Source: Kitasatospora fiedleri (lineage in GTDB: Bacteria > Actinomycetota > Actinomycetes > Streptomycetales > Streptomycetaceae). From it: a stretch of 64,000 nucleotides of DNA. Below the pieces are notes generated by a model. It ran no database searches. It was given only the letters and a program-made list of their open reading frames with translations, and was not told the origin of the DNA. Of the stretch, positions 47,575 to 57,334 are shown one piece after another. Positions within the stretch are counted from its first letter, which is position 1. Every line of letters begins with the position of its first letter. Location: positions 1,860,001 to 1,924,000 of the forward strand of contig NZ_OX419519.1 of the NCBI RefSeq assembly GCF_948472415.1, written 5' to 3'. The position numbers and the translations under genes were made by a program.

Positions 47575-49233
47575 TCAGGCGGTGGCCTTCGCCGCCGCCC
47601 GGCCGGCGGCGCGGCCGGAGAAGAGGCAGCCGCCCAGGAAGGTGCCCTCCAGGGAGCGGTAGCCGTGGATGCCGCCGCCGCCGAAGCCGGCCGCCTCGCC
47701 GGCCGCGTAGAGGCCGTCCAGGACGGTGCCGTCGGCGCGCAGGACGCGGGAGTCGAGGTCGGTCTGGAGGCCGCCGAGGGACTTGCGGGTGAGGATGTTG
47801 AGCCGGACGGCGATCAGCGGGCCGGCCTTGGGGTCGAGCAGCCGGTGCGGGCTCGCGGTGCGGATCAGCTTGTCGCCGAGGTAGCGGCGGGCCCCGTGGA
47901 CCGCGGTGACCTGGAGGTCCTTGCTGAACGGGTTGGCGATCTCGCGGTCGCGGGCCTCGATCTCGCGGCGCAGTTCGGCGCCGTCGATGGCGGGGGCGTC
48001 GCCCTGGCGCTCGTTCATGCCGCGGACGAGTTCCTCCAGGGTGTCGGCGACCACGAAGTCCGGGCCGTGCTGCTTGAACGCCTCGACCGGGCCGGTGGCG
48101 CCGGGCAGGGCGCGGCCGAGCACCTGGCGGATCGAGCGGCCGGTCAGGTCGGGGTTCTGCTCGGAGCCGGAGAGCGCGAACTCCTTCTCGATGATCTTCT
48201 GGGTGAGCACGAACCAGGTGTGCTGGTGGCCGGTGCGCATGATGTGTTCGAGGGTGCCGAGGGTGTCGAAGCCGGGGAACAGCGGAACGGGAAGGCGCTT
48301 TCCGGTGGCGTCCAGCCAGAGCGAGGACGGGCCGGGGAGGATGCGGATGCCGTGCTTGGCCCAGATCGGGTTCCAGTTCTCGATGCCCTCGGTGTAGTGC
48401 CACATCCGGTCGCCGTTGATCAGGTGGCCGCCCGCGGCGCCCGCGACGTCCAGCATCAGGCCGTCGACGTGCGCGGGGACGCCGGAGAGCAGCTTGGCGG
48501 GCGGGGTGCCGAGCCGTTCGGGCCAGGCGGCGCGGACCTTGTCGTGGTTGCCGCCGATGCCGCCGGAGGCCACGACCACGGCCTGGGCGCGCAGTTCGAA
48601 GTGTCCGGCGACCTCGCGGGAGCTGGCCTCGCCGCGCGGCACGGCGGACGGCGCGAGCAGCTCGCCGGTGACGGTGTCGAGCGTGCCGCCGCTCGCCGCC
48701 AGGCCGGTGACCCGGTGCCGGAACCGGAGCTGGACCCGCCCGGCCTTCACGGCCTCGCGGACCCGGCGGGCGAAGGGCTCGACGATGCCGGGGCCGGTGC
48801 CCCAGGTGATGTGGAAGCGCGGGACGGAGTTGCCGGGGCCGGAGGCCAGCAGTCCGCCGCGCTCGGCCCAGCCGACCACCGGGAACAGCCGCAGGCCCTG
48901 GGCGTGCAGCCAGGCGCGCTTCTCGCCGGCCGCGAAGTCGACGTACGCCTCGGCCCAGCGGCGCGGCCAGGCGTCCTCCGCGCGGTCGAACCCGGCGGTG
49001 CCGAGCCAGTCCTGCCAGGCGAGGTCGTGGGAGTCCTTGATCCGCATCCGGCGCTGCTCGGGCGAGTCGACCAGGAACAGGCCGCCGAACGACCAGTGCG
49101 CCTGTCCGCCGAGCGAGCCGGCCGGCTCCTGGTCGAGCAGCAGCACCTTCCGTCCGGCGTCGGCGAGTTCGGCGGTGGCGGCCAGGCCGGCGAGGCCCGC
49201 TCCGATCACGATGACGTCGGCGTCGTGGGCCAT
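47575..49233 (-). CDS. FAD-binding dehydrogenase (KstD/fumarate-reductase-like)
   Basis: A 552-residue flavoprotein. DADVIVIGAGLAGLAATAELADAG is the FAD Rossmann motif; LLDQEPAGSLGGQAHWSFGG, VVASGGIGGNHDKVR and the C-terminal YAAGEAAGFGGGGIHGYRSLEGTFLGGCLFSGR are typical of the FAD-binding-2 family including 3-ketosteroid dehydrogenases. The natural substrate is unknown; an enone or steroid-like compound is a fair guess. ATG 49233 with AAGGA eight bases upstream. Confidence 0.9.
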   Translation of the reverse strand: MAHDADVIVIGAGLAGLAATAELADAGRKVLLLDQEPAGSLGGQAHWSFGGLFLVDSPEQRRMRIKDSHDLAWQDWLGTAGFDRAEDAWPRRWAEAYVDFAAGEKRAWLHAQGLRLFPVVGWAERGGLLASGPGNSVPRFHITWGTGPGIVEPFARRVREAVKAGRVQLRFRHRVTGLAASGGTLDTVTGELLAPSAVPRGEASSREVAGHFELRAQAVVVASGGIGGNHDKVRAAWPERLGTPPAKLLSGVPAHVDGLMLDVAGAAGGHLINGDRMWHYTEGIENWNPIWAKHGIRILPGPSSLWLDATGKRLPVPLFPGFDTLGTLEHIMRTGHQHTWFVLTQKIIEKEFALSGSEQNPDLTGRSIRQVLGRALPGATGPVEAFKQHGPDFVVADTLEELVRGMNERQGDAPAIDGAELRREIEARDREIANPFSKDLQVTAVHGARRYLGDKLIRTASPHRLLDPKAGPLIAVRLNILTRKSLGGLQTDLDSRVLRADGTVLDGLYAAGEAAGFGGGGIHGYRSLEGTFLGGCLFSGRAAGRAAAKATA

Positions 49234-49328
49234 GCGGGGCGTCCTTCCAGACCTGGCGCGGGGGGCCATGCCATGATCCTCCGGCCTGCGGGCCCCGCGG
49301 TCAACCCACCGGTAACTTCCGGGAACGC

Positions 49329-49359
49329 GGCAGCCCCGCCGGGACGGGCGGGGGCTGCC
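49329..49359 (-). terminator. Hairpin after the extracellular nuclease gene
   Basis: GGCAGCCCCGCC (49329-49340) pairs with GGCGGGGGCTGCC (49347-49359) with one bulged G, just beyond the nuclease stop at 49373 on the minus strand. Confidence 0.6.
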
Positions 49360-49372
49360 GGGCCGGGGGCCG

Positions 49373-51808
49373 TCAGGGCTTGATCCGGACCACCTGCGGG
49401 TCGTGGTCGGAGGCCTGGGCGGCGAACTCGCTGTTGATGTGCACCACGTCGTAGTGGGTCTTCTTGGGCTTGAGCGCGGGGCTGACCAGGATGTGGTCGA
49501 GCACCTGCGAGTTGCCCTGGTAGACGTACGAGTAGCGCTCGTTCGCGGGCAGCTCGTTGACCAGGTCGCGCAGCACGCCGTCCTTGGTCAGGGTCTGCAG
49601 CGCGGGCGAGAACTGGTAGTCGTTGAAGTCGCCGAGCGAGACGATCCGGGCCTTGGGGTCGGCCTTGAGCAGCTTGGCGACGAACGCCTGCTCGACGGTG
49701 GCCTGCTTGACCCGCTGCACCTCGGAGGAGCGGGTGGGGGCCTGGAAGCGGCTGTCGATGCCCTGGTCGCCGCCCTTGCTGTTGAAGTGGTTGGCGATCA
49801 CGAAGACCGGCTTGCCCTTGAACTCGAACTGCCCGACCAGCGGCTTGCGGCTGGAGGTCCACGCCTCGTTGCCGGGGTCGATCCGGCCGGGCGAGGCGGT
49901 GAGGCGGGTCTTGTTCTTCTTGCCGGTGACGTCGACGGCGGTGGTGGAGGAGCCGCCGGGGATGTCGGTGAAGGAGACCCGCTCCGGGTTGAACAGGAAC
50001 ACCTGGCGGATGTTGCCGCCGGGCTCGCCGCCGTCCTGGCCGTCGACCGGGTCGATCGAGCGCCAGTCGTAGGCCGGGCCGCCGGCCGCCTTAATCGCGT
50101 CGATGAAGGTCCTGACCGTGGTGGAGGCGTCCACGGTGCCGTCGTTGACCGCGCCGTTGTCGTCCTGGATCTCCTCGAGGGCGACGATGTCGGGCGAGGC
50201 CAGGTTGGTGACGATGCCCTTGGCGAGCTGGGCGAACTTCGCCGGGCCGTCGCTCGGGTCGAGGTTCTCGACGTTGTAGGTGCCGATGGTCAGTTCGTTC
50301 TTCTTGCCCTGCTGGGCGACCTCGGGCTTGAGCCCGTTGTCCTCGACCGCGCCCAGGGTGTTGGCGGCGATGGTGTAGCCGCCGAACTGGTTGTAGTCGA
50401 GCGGGCCGGTGGTGGCGCCGGTCAGCCGGTCGCCGACGTTGGCGACCGGGAAGGGCACCTCGGTCAGCGGCGGCAGCGACTGGATCATGATCCGGCCGTT
50501 GTTCGGCTGGTCGTAGCCGAGGTAGACCACGCCGCCGCGGGCGGTGCGCGGGTCGGTGGCGAGGGCGTCCACCCACAGCTCGTTGTACGTGTCGGTGGCC
50601 TGCACCACCGGCACGTCGGCGACCTGGACGTTCATGCCCTCCAGCGACTCGTACAGGTCGAGGGCGTACTTCGCCGGGTCCAGCGGCAGGCCGTCGATCG
50701 AGCCGCCGGCCGCGTCGGGGGCGTAGGCGGCCGGGATGTCGGCACCGTTCAGCACGACGGGCGCGGGCACCGGGTTGCCGGAGGAGAGCACGGCGGTGGT
50801 CGGGCCGGTCAGCTCGGTGACCGACTGGGAGCCGCCCGAGCTGTTCGGGTAGTACTCGCTGACCTTGCCGGTGACCAGCACCGAGTCGCCGACCTTGACG
50901 GTCGGGGCGGCCGAGCCGGTGTAGACGAACACGCCCTCGCTGGTGGCCGGGTCCGCGTCCGGGTTCGGGTCCTGGATCCAGAAGCCCTTGGTGCCGTAGG
51001 CGCGCACGCCGGTGACGACGCCGGGCACGTTGGTGACGGTCTGGCCGTTCTTCGGCGAGACCCGGGTGGTGCCCTGGATGTCGTGGACGCGCAGGTCGCC
51101 GGGGGTGCCGGGCGGGGTGGTCGGCGGGGTGGTGGGGCCGCCGCCGGTGGTCTCGCCCTTGGAGTTGGTGGGCGTCGGGTCGCCGGCCGTGAGGTCCTTG
51201 GCGTTGTCGTCGGTGTCGGCGAGCGCGGCGCCGCGCGCCACCGAGGCGGTGTTGGACGCCCCGGTGACCGGGCTGCCCTCGCGGACCACGGCGGTGCCGA
51301 AGCCCACCAGGTCGACGATCCGCGGGTCGGCGGCGCAGTCGGCGGCGGTCTTGCAGCTCAGCGCGGCGGTGCCGTTGACCAGCGCGACGGTGCCGGCGGT
51401 GGCGGACAGCGCCAGGTTGCCGCTCGCGTCGGCGGCCGGCAGGTCGGCGGTGCCGCCGGCGCCCGCGCCCTCGGCGACCAGGTAGCGGCCGCCGGGGGCG
51501 ACCGACCCGCTCAGCGCGGTGACGCCCCACTGGCTGGAGGCGCTCGGGCTGCCGGGCAGGTACTGCACGCTGTAGCCGGTCAGGCCGAAGGCCGCGCCGG
51601 ACGGGTTGGCCAGCTCGATGAAGTCGTTCTTCAGCGTCGCGCCGGAGTTGCCGCCGCCGCCGTAGACCTCGGCGATCACCGCGCCGGTGGACGGCGCGGC
51701 GAACGCGCCCGGCAGCGGGACGGCCAGCAGGGAGGCGGCGACCGCGGCCGTCGCGGTGGCGCGCAGCAGCGTGCGGCGGGAACGGCGGGCGGGAGTGGGG
51801 CTGGGCAC
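49373..51808 (-). CDS. Secreted ExeM/NucH-type endonuclease with lamin-tail domain
   Basis: An exported protein of 811 residues. The signal has a twin-arginine feature (RRSRRTLLRATATAAVAASLL). A lamin-tail domain (VIAEVYGGGGNSGATLKNDFIEL) comes first, then an OB-fold region (VRVHDIQG type, VPGVVTGVRAYGTKGFWIQDP) and a C-terminal endonuclease/exonuclease/phosphatase domain (IGTYNVENLDPSD, VALEEIQDDNG, VIANHFNSKGGDQ, SLGDFNDYQFS, ASDHDPQVV). The last holds the metal and catalytic Asn/Asp/His. It degrades DNA outside the cell. GTG 51808 with AAGGAG ten bases upstream is preferred to the ATG at 51838. Confidence 0.92.
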   Translation of the reverse strand: MPSPTPARRSRRTLLRATATAAVAASLLAVPLPGAFAAPSTGAVIAEVYGGGGNSGATLKNDFIELANPSGAAFGLTGYSVQYLPGSPSASSQWGVTALSGSVAPGGRYLVAEGAGAGGTADLPAADASGNLALSATAGTVALVNGTAALSCKTAADCAADPRIVDLVGFGTAVVREGSPVTGASNTASVARGAALADTDDNAKDLTAGDPTPTNSKGETTGGGPTTPPTTPPGTPGDLRVHDIQGTTRVSPKNGQTVTNVPGVVTGVRAYGTKGFWIQDPNPDADPATSEGVFVYTGSAAPTVKVGDSVLVTGKVSEYYPNSSGGSQSVTELTGPTTAVLSSGNPVPAPVVLNGADIPAAYAPDAAGGSIDGLPLDPAKYALDLYESLEGMNVQVADVPVVQATDTYNELWVDALATDPRTARGGVVYLGYDQPNNGRIMIQSLPPLTEVPFPVANVGDRLTGATTGPLDYNQFGGYTIAANTLGAVEDNGLKPEVAQQGKKNELTIGTYNVENLDPSDGPAKFAQLAKGIVTNLASPDIVALEEIQDDNGAVNDGTVDASTTVRTFIDAIKAAGGPAYDWRSIDPVDGQDGGEPGGNIRQVFLFNPERVSFTDIPGGSSTTAVDVTGKKNKTRLTASPGRIDPGNEAWTSSRKPLVGQFEFKGKPVFVIANHFNSKGGDQGIDSRFQAPTRSSEVQRVKQATVEQAFVAKLLKADPKARIVSLGDFNDYQFSPALQTLTKDGVLRDLVNELPANERYSYVYQGNSQVLDHILVSPALKPKKTHYDVVHINSEFAAQASDHDPQVVRIKP

Positions 51809-51971
51809 CGTTGCGGGGCTCCTTCGTGGCAAGGCCATGGCCCGGGCGCGGCGGGGCGCTCCGGGTGGTCGTGAGGGTCCGTCAGAAGGCGTGCTGCCGG
51901 GGGCCGGTCCGGGTTCCGGCCGGCTCCTGGCGGGCTACTCGCGTAGATCCGGTTCCCGAAGATACGCGCGT

Positions 51972-52004
51972 AGAAGTTGACCCGACAAGGGCACCGACGT
52001 GAAC
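51972..52004 (-). promoter_or_regulatory. Possible PHO-box-like 11-bp repeats upstream of the nuclease
   Basis: Read on the minus strand, three 11-base units follow each other: GTTCACGTCGG, TGCCCTTGTCG and GGTCAACTTCT. The first matches the PhoP core well, the third loosely, the middle poorly. About 165 bases before the start codon. Confidence 0.3.
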
Positions 52005-52046
52005 ACTTCCCGACCTGCGACGACCTCCCCGCCCCGGGAACGCCGA

Positions 52047-52070
52047 AGGGGCGCCCGCCCGGGCACCCCT
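52047..52070 (-). terminator. Hairpin after the nickel/cobalt permease gene
   Basis: AGGGGCGCCC and GGGCACCCCT pair with one mismatch around a 4-base loop, 21 bases past the stop codon at 52091 on the minus strand. Confidence 0.5.
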
Positions 52071-52090
52071 CCGGTACGAACGGTCCGCGG

Positions 52091-53182
52091 CTACGCCTCC
52101 CCGCGCAGCCCGGCGCCCCACTTCTGCTCGACCCGGCCGAACTTCCAGAACGCCAGCGCCCCGGCCCAGGTCACCACGAACAGGCCGACGATCACGTAGC
52201 CCACCAGGTTGAGGTCCAGCGCGCCGATCCAGCCGATCGGGCCGCCGGTGATGTCCAGCTTCTCGGCGAGCAGGCCGATCAGCTCGATCAGGCCGATCAC
52301 CAGCGCCACGACCACCGACAGGCCGGTCACCGTCAGGTTGTAGTAGATCTTCCGGACCGGCTTGGAGAACGCCCACTCGTAGGCGAAGTTCATGAACGAG
52401 CCGTCGATGGTGTCCAGCAGGCTCATGCCCGCCGCGAACAGGATCGGCAGCACCAGCAGCGCGTACCAGGGCAGCGAGAACGCGGCGGCGCCGCCCGCGA
52501 GCACCAGCAGCGAGACCTCGGTGGCGGTGTCGAAGCCCAGGCCGAACAGCAGCCCCACCGGGTACATGTGCCACGACTTGGTGACCGCCCGGGTGACCCG
52601 GCCCAGGATGCGGTTCAGGAAGCCGCGCCTGTCCAGCTGCCGCTCCAGCTCGGCCTCGTCGAAGTGGCCCTGGCGCATCCGCCGGAACACCTTGAGGATG
52701 CCGTTGAACGCGCCCAGGTTGATCAGGCCGATCAGCACCAGGAAGGTGCCGGAGACCGTGACGCCGATCAGCCCGGTCGCGTCGTGCAGCGTCGAGTCGT
52801 CCGACTCCACCTGCCCCGCCAGCGCCCGGATGCCGAAGGCCAGCAGCGCGCAGAGTCCGAACACGATCGACGAGTGGCCCAGCGAGAACCAGAAGCCCAC
52901 CGAGAGCGGGCGCTTGCCCTGGCCCATCAGTTTGCGGGTGGTGTTGTCGATCGCGGCGATGTGGTCGGCGTCGAAGGCGTGCCGCATGCCGAGCGTGTAG
53001 GCCGTCAGGCCCATCCCGGCCCCGAACACCTGGCCGCCGACGTCGTAGTGCCTGGGGGCGATCACCGCGAGCAGGGTCACCCACCCCACCACGTGCAGGA
53101 GCAGGATGAACCCGGCCATGCCGGCCAGCCTGATCCACTCCTCCCGGGTGAGCCGGTCGCGCAGACGGCTGGGCGCTGCCAT
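52091..53182 (-). CDS. NiCoT family nickel/cobalt permease
   Basis: A 363-residue membrane protein with about eight helices. The signature RHAFDADHIAAIDNTTRK is the metal-selectivity motif of the HoxN/NixA/NhlF family; LGHSSIVFGLCALL and LLFGLGFDTATEVSLL are the other two family motifs. It imports Ni2+ or Co2+ for enzymes such as urease, hydrogenase or Ni-SOD. ATG 53182 follows GGAAGGA by about seven bases. A Nur-like inverted repeat lies upstream at 53253-53269, which fits repression by nickel. Confidence 0.95.
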   Translation of the reverse strand: MAAPSRLRDRLTREEWIRLAGMAGFILLLHVVGWVTLLAVIAPRHYDVGGQVFGAGMGLTAYTLGMRHAFDADHIAAIDNTTRKLMGQGKRPLSVGFWFSLGHSSIVFGLCALLAFGIRALAGQVESDDSTLHDATGLIGVTVSGTFLVLIGLINLGAFNGILKVFRRMRQGHFDEAELERQLDRRGFLNRILGRVTRAVTKSWHMYPVGLLFGLGFDTATEVSLLVLAGGAAAFSLPWYALLVLPILFAAGMSLLDTIDGSFMNFAYEWAFSKPVRKIYYNLTVTGLSVVVALVIGLIELIGLLAEKLDITGGPIGWIGALDLNLVGYVIVGLFVVTWAGALAFWKFGRVEQKWGAGLRGEA

Positions 53183-53252
53183 GGGTCTTCCTTCCGAACA
53201 GGGTGCCGCGAGGGCGGTGAGCCGGGCTATCTTTCCGCTTATATGCATGCAA

Positions 53253-53269
53253 TTGCAAGTCATGTGCAA
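53253..53269. promoter_or_regulatory. Nur-like nickel-responsive operator
   Basis: TTGCAA-GTCAT-GTGCAA, one mismatch from the TTGCAA-N5-TTGCAA arrangement I recall for the streptomycete nickel repressor Nur, a Fur-family protein. It lies 70 bases upstream of the permease start, next to AT-rich sequence (TATATGCATGCAA) that contains its promoter. Confidence 0.65.
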
Positions 53270-53364
53270 CTGCGAGCCGGGGGCGCACGCCGGGCGCGGA
53301 ACGGGCTGGAGGCCCCCGGAAGGACTGTTCGGAAAGGTTCCTGACGGTTCGTGGGCCGAAATCC

Positions 53365-53394
53365 TTGACCCGGACGAATGGTCCAGTCCAATCT
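53365..53394 (+). promoter_or_regulatory. Chitinase promoter with DasR-like operator (dre)
   Basis: TTGACC (53365-53370) and CAATCT (53389-53394) are spaced 18 bases. Between them AATGGTCCAGTCCAAT (53377-53392) matches the DasR element A[CG]TGGTCTAGACCA[CG]T at 12 of 16 positions with both TGGTC/CCA arms kept. A GntR-family DasR protein bound here would shut off chitinase until glucosamine phosphate releases it. Confidence 0.65.
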
Positions 53395-53488
53395 AGGTGA
53401 CGCGCTCACCCCGGGGCGCGCAGGCTCCCACCTGGTCCCCACGGCCGCCGCACCTACCGGACAACCCCACTTCTCCGGAGGTTCCTCC

Positions 53489-55807
<2,319 letters not shown>

Positions 55808-55831
55808 CGCCGCACCGGCCCGCCACGGACC

Positions 55832-55872
55832 GACGGCCCGCCGCACCTTCCCCATGGGTGCGGCGGGCCGTC
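55832..55872 (+). terminator. Hairpin terminator of the chitinase gene
   Basis: Perfect 16-bp stem (GACGGCCCGCCGCACC and complement) with a 9-base loop, 25 bases after the stop codon. Confidence 0.85.
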
Positions 55873-56035
55873 GCCGTCCGGGCGCTCCCGTCCGGGGCCC
55901 GGACCGCGGCGGCCGGGCCCCGGCTGGGAGCGCCGACGGGCCCGCGCCGCAGGTGAGTTGGGGCGGGCTTGGGACGGGCTTGGCGAAACCGTGAACCGGC
56001 TGGGAGCCGGCTGGGAGATCCGTGAAGACGTACCT

Positions 56036-56041
56036 TACGAT
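56036..56041 (+). promoter_or_regulatory. Candidate -10 box (TACGAT)
   Basis: TACGAT ends six bases before GTG 56048; no ribosome site. Confidence 0.5.
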
Positions 56042-56047
56042 CATCGG

Positions 56048-57223
56048 GTGCCCAGCCTGACCGGACTCTCCCTGCAGATCATCGCCACCCTGGTGGCCGT
56101 CGCCGCGTTCGCCGCCACCATGGCGCTGTGGCCCCGGCTCGGCGGGCGGGGCTGGCGGGCCTGGCTCGGCCGGATCGCCGCGTTCCTCGGGACGCAGGTC
56201 ACCGTGCTGGTCGCGATGGGCCTGGTCGCCAACTCCTACTTCGGGTTCTACTCGACCTGGAGCGACCTGCTCGGCCTGGACGGCAGCCCGGGCACCGTGG
56301 TCGACCACCAGCCCGGCGGCCGGGCCGTCTCGGTCACCGGCGAGCAGCGGATGTACTCCGCGCAGGGCTCCGCCCAGGACCGCTCCGGGGTGATCCAGCG
56401 GGTGGAGATCCACGGGACCGGCTCCGGACTAACCGGCACCCCCGCGTACGTCTACCTGCCGCCGCAGTACTTCCAGCCCGCCTACGCGAACAGCCGCTTC
56501 CCGATGCTGCTGGCGCTGTCCGGCTACCCGGGCACGCCGGAGAAGCTGATCTCGCTGCTCCAGTACCCGGCGTCCGCCCTGAAGGCCGTCGAGACCGGGC
56601 AGATGCCGCCCACCGTGCTGGTGATGATGCGGCCCACCCTGGTCGGCAACCGGGACACCGAGTGCATGGACGTGCCCGGCGGGCCCCAGGTGGAGACCTT
56701 CTTCACCGAGGACCTGCCGAAGGCGATGTCCGCCGCCTACCGGGTCGACGACCGGCCCGAGGCGCGGGCCGTGATCGGCGACTCCACCGGCGGCTACTGC
56801 GCCGTCAAGTTCGCGGTGCGCAAGCCCGATGCGTACCGGGCGGCGATCGCGCTGTCCGGCTACTACGAGGTGCACAACGACCCCACCACCGGCGACCTGT
56901 TCGGCGGCAGCGAGGAGGTCCGGCAGGACAACGACCTGCTGTGGCGGCTGCGCAACCACCCCGCCCCGCCGGTCTCGCTGCTGCTGGCCACCAGCCGCAA
57001 CGAGGAGAACTACCAGCCCACCCAGGAGATGGTCGCCGCCTTCAGGGCCCCGACCCGGCTCTCCACCATCACCCTGGACAGCGGCGGCCACAACTTCCAC
57101 ACCTGGACCCGCGAGATCCCCCCGGCCCTCGCCTGGCTCGGCACCCGCCTCGCCCCGCCCGCCCCGGACCCGGCCGGCCCGGCACCGGCCGCCGCCGCAC
57201 CGGCCGCCGCCGCCCTCCGCTGA
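56048..57223 (+). CDS. Membrane-anchored esterase (PF00756-type alpha/beta hydrolase)
   Basis: A 391-residue protein. Two N-terminal membrane helices (IIATLVAVAAFAATMALW and FLGTQVTVLVAMGLVAN) precede an extracytoplasmic esterase domain like esterase D and the mycolyltransferases. VIGDSTGGYCAVKFA carries the nucleophile serine, NEENYQ lies near the acid, and GGHNFHTW supplies the histidine. It probably acts on an acyl ester at the outer membrane face. Leaderless GTG start. C-terminal Ala/Pro tail. Confidence 0.85.
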   Translation: MPSLTGLSLQIIATLVAVAAFAATMALWPRLGGRGWRAWLGRIAAFLGTQVTVLVAMGLVANSYFGFYSTWSDLLGLDGSPGTVVDHQPGGRAVSVTGEQRMYSAQGSAQDRSGVIQRVEIHGTGSGLTGTPAYVYLPPQYFQPAYANSRFPMLLALSGYPGTPEKLISLLQYPASALKAVETGQMPPTVLVMMRPTLVGNRDTECMDVPGGPQVETFFTEDLPKAMSAAYRVDDRPEARAVIGDSTGGYCAVKFAVRKPDAYRAAIALSGYYEVHNDPTTGDLFGGSEEVRQDNDLLWRLRNHPAPPVSLLLATSRNEENYQPTQEMVAAFRAPTRLSTITLDSGGHNFHTWTREIPPALAWLGTRLAPPAPDPAGPAPAAAAPAAAALR

Positions 57224-57244
57224 CGGCCCGTCACCCCGCGCGGA

Positions 57245-57265
57245 GGCGGACGTCACCCGTCCGCC
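57245..57265 (+). terminator. Short hairpin after the esterase gene
   Basis: GGCGGACG-TCACC-CGTCCGCC, 22 bases past the stop codon. Confidence 0.55.
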
Positions 57266-57334
57266 GGGAGACTTAGAGCGCCCTCATAGCCGCCTCTCAT
57301 CAACCTCTCAGCCGGGCCTCCGAGCGTAGTGCCC

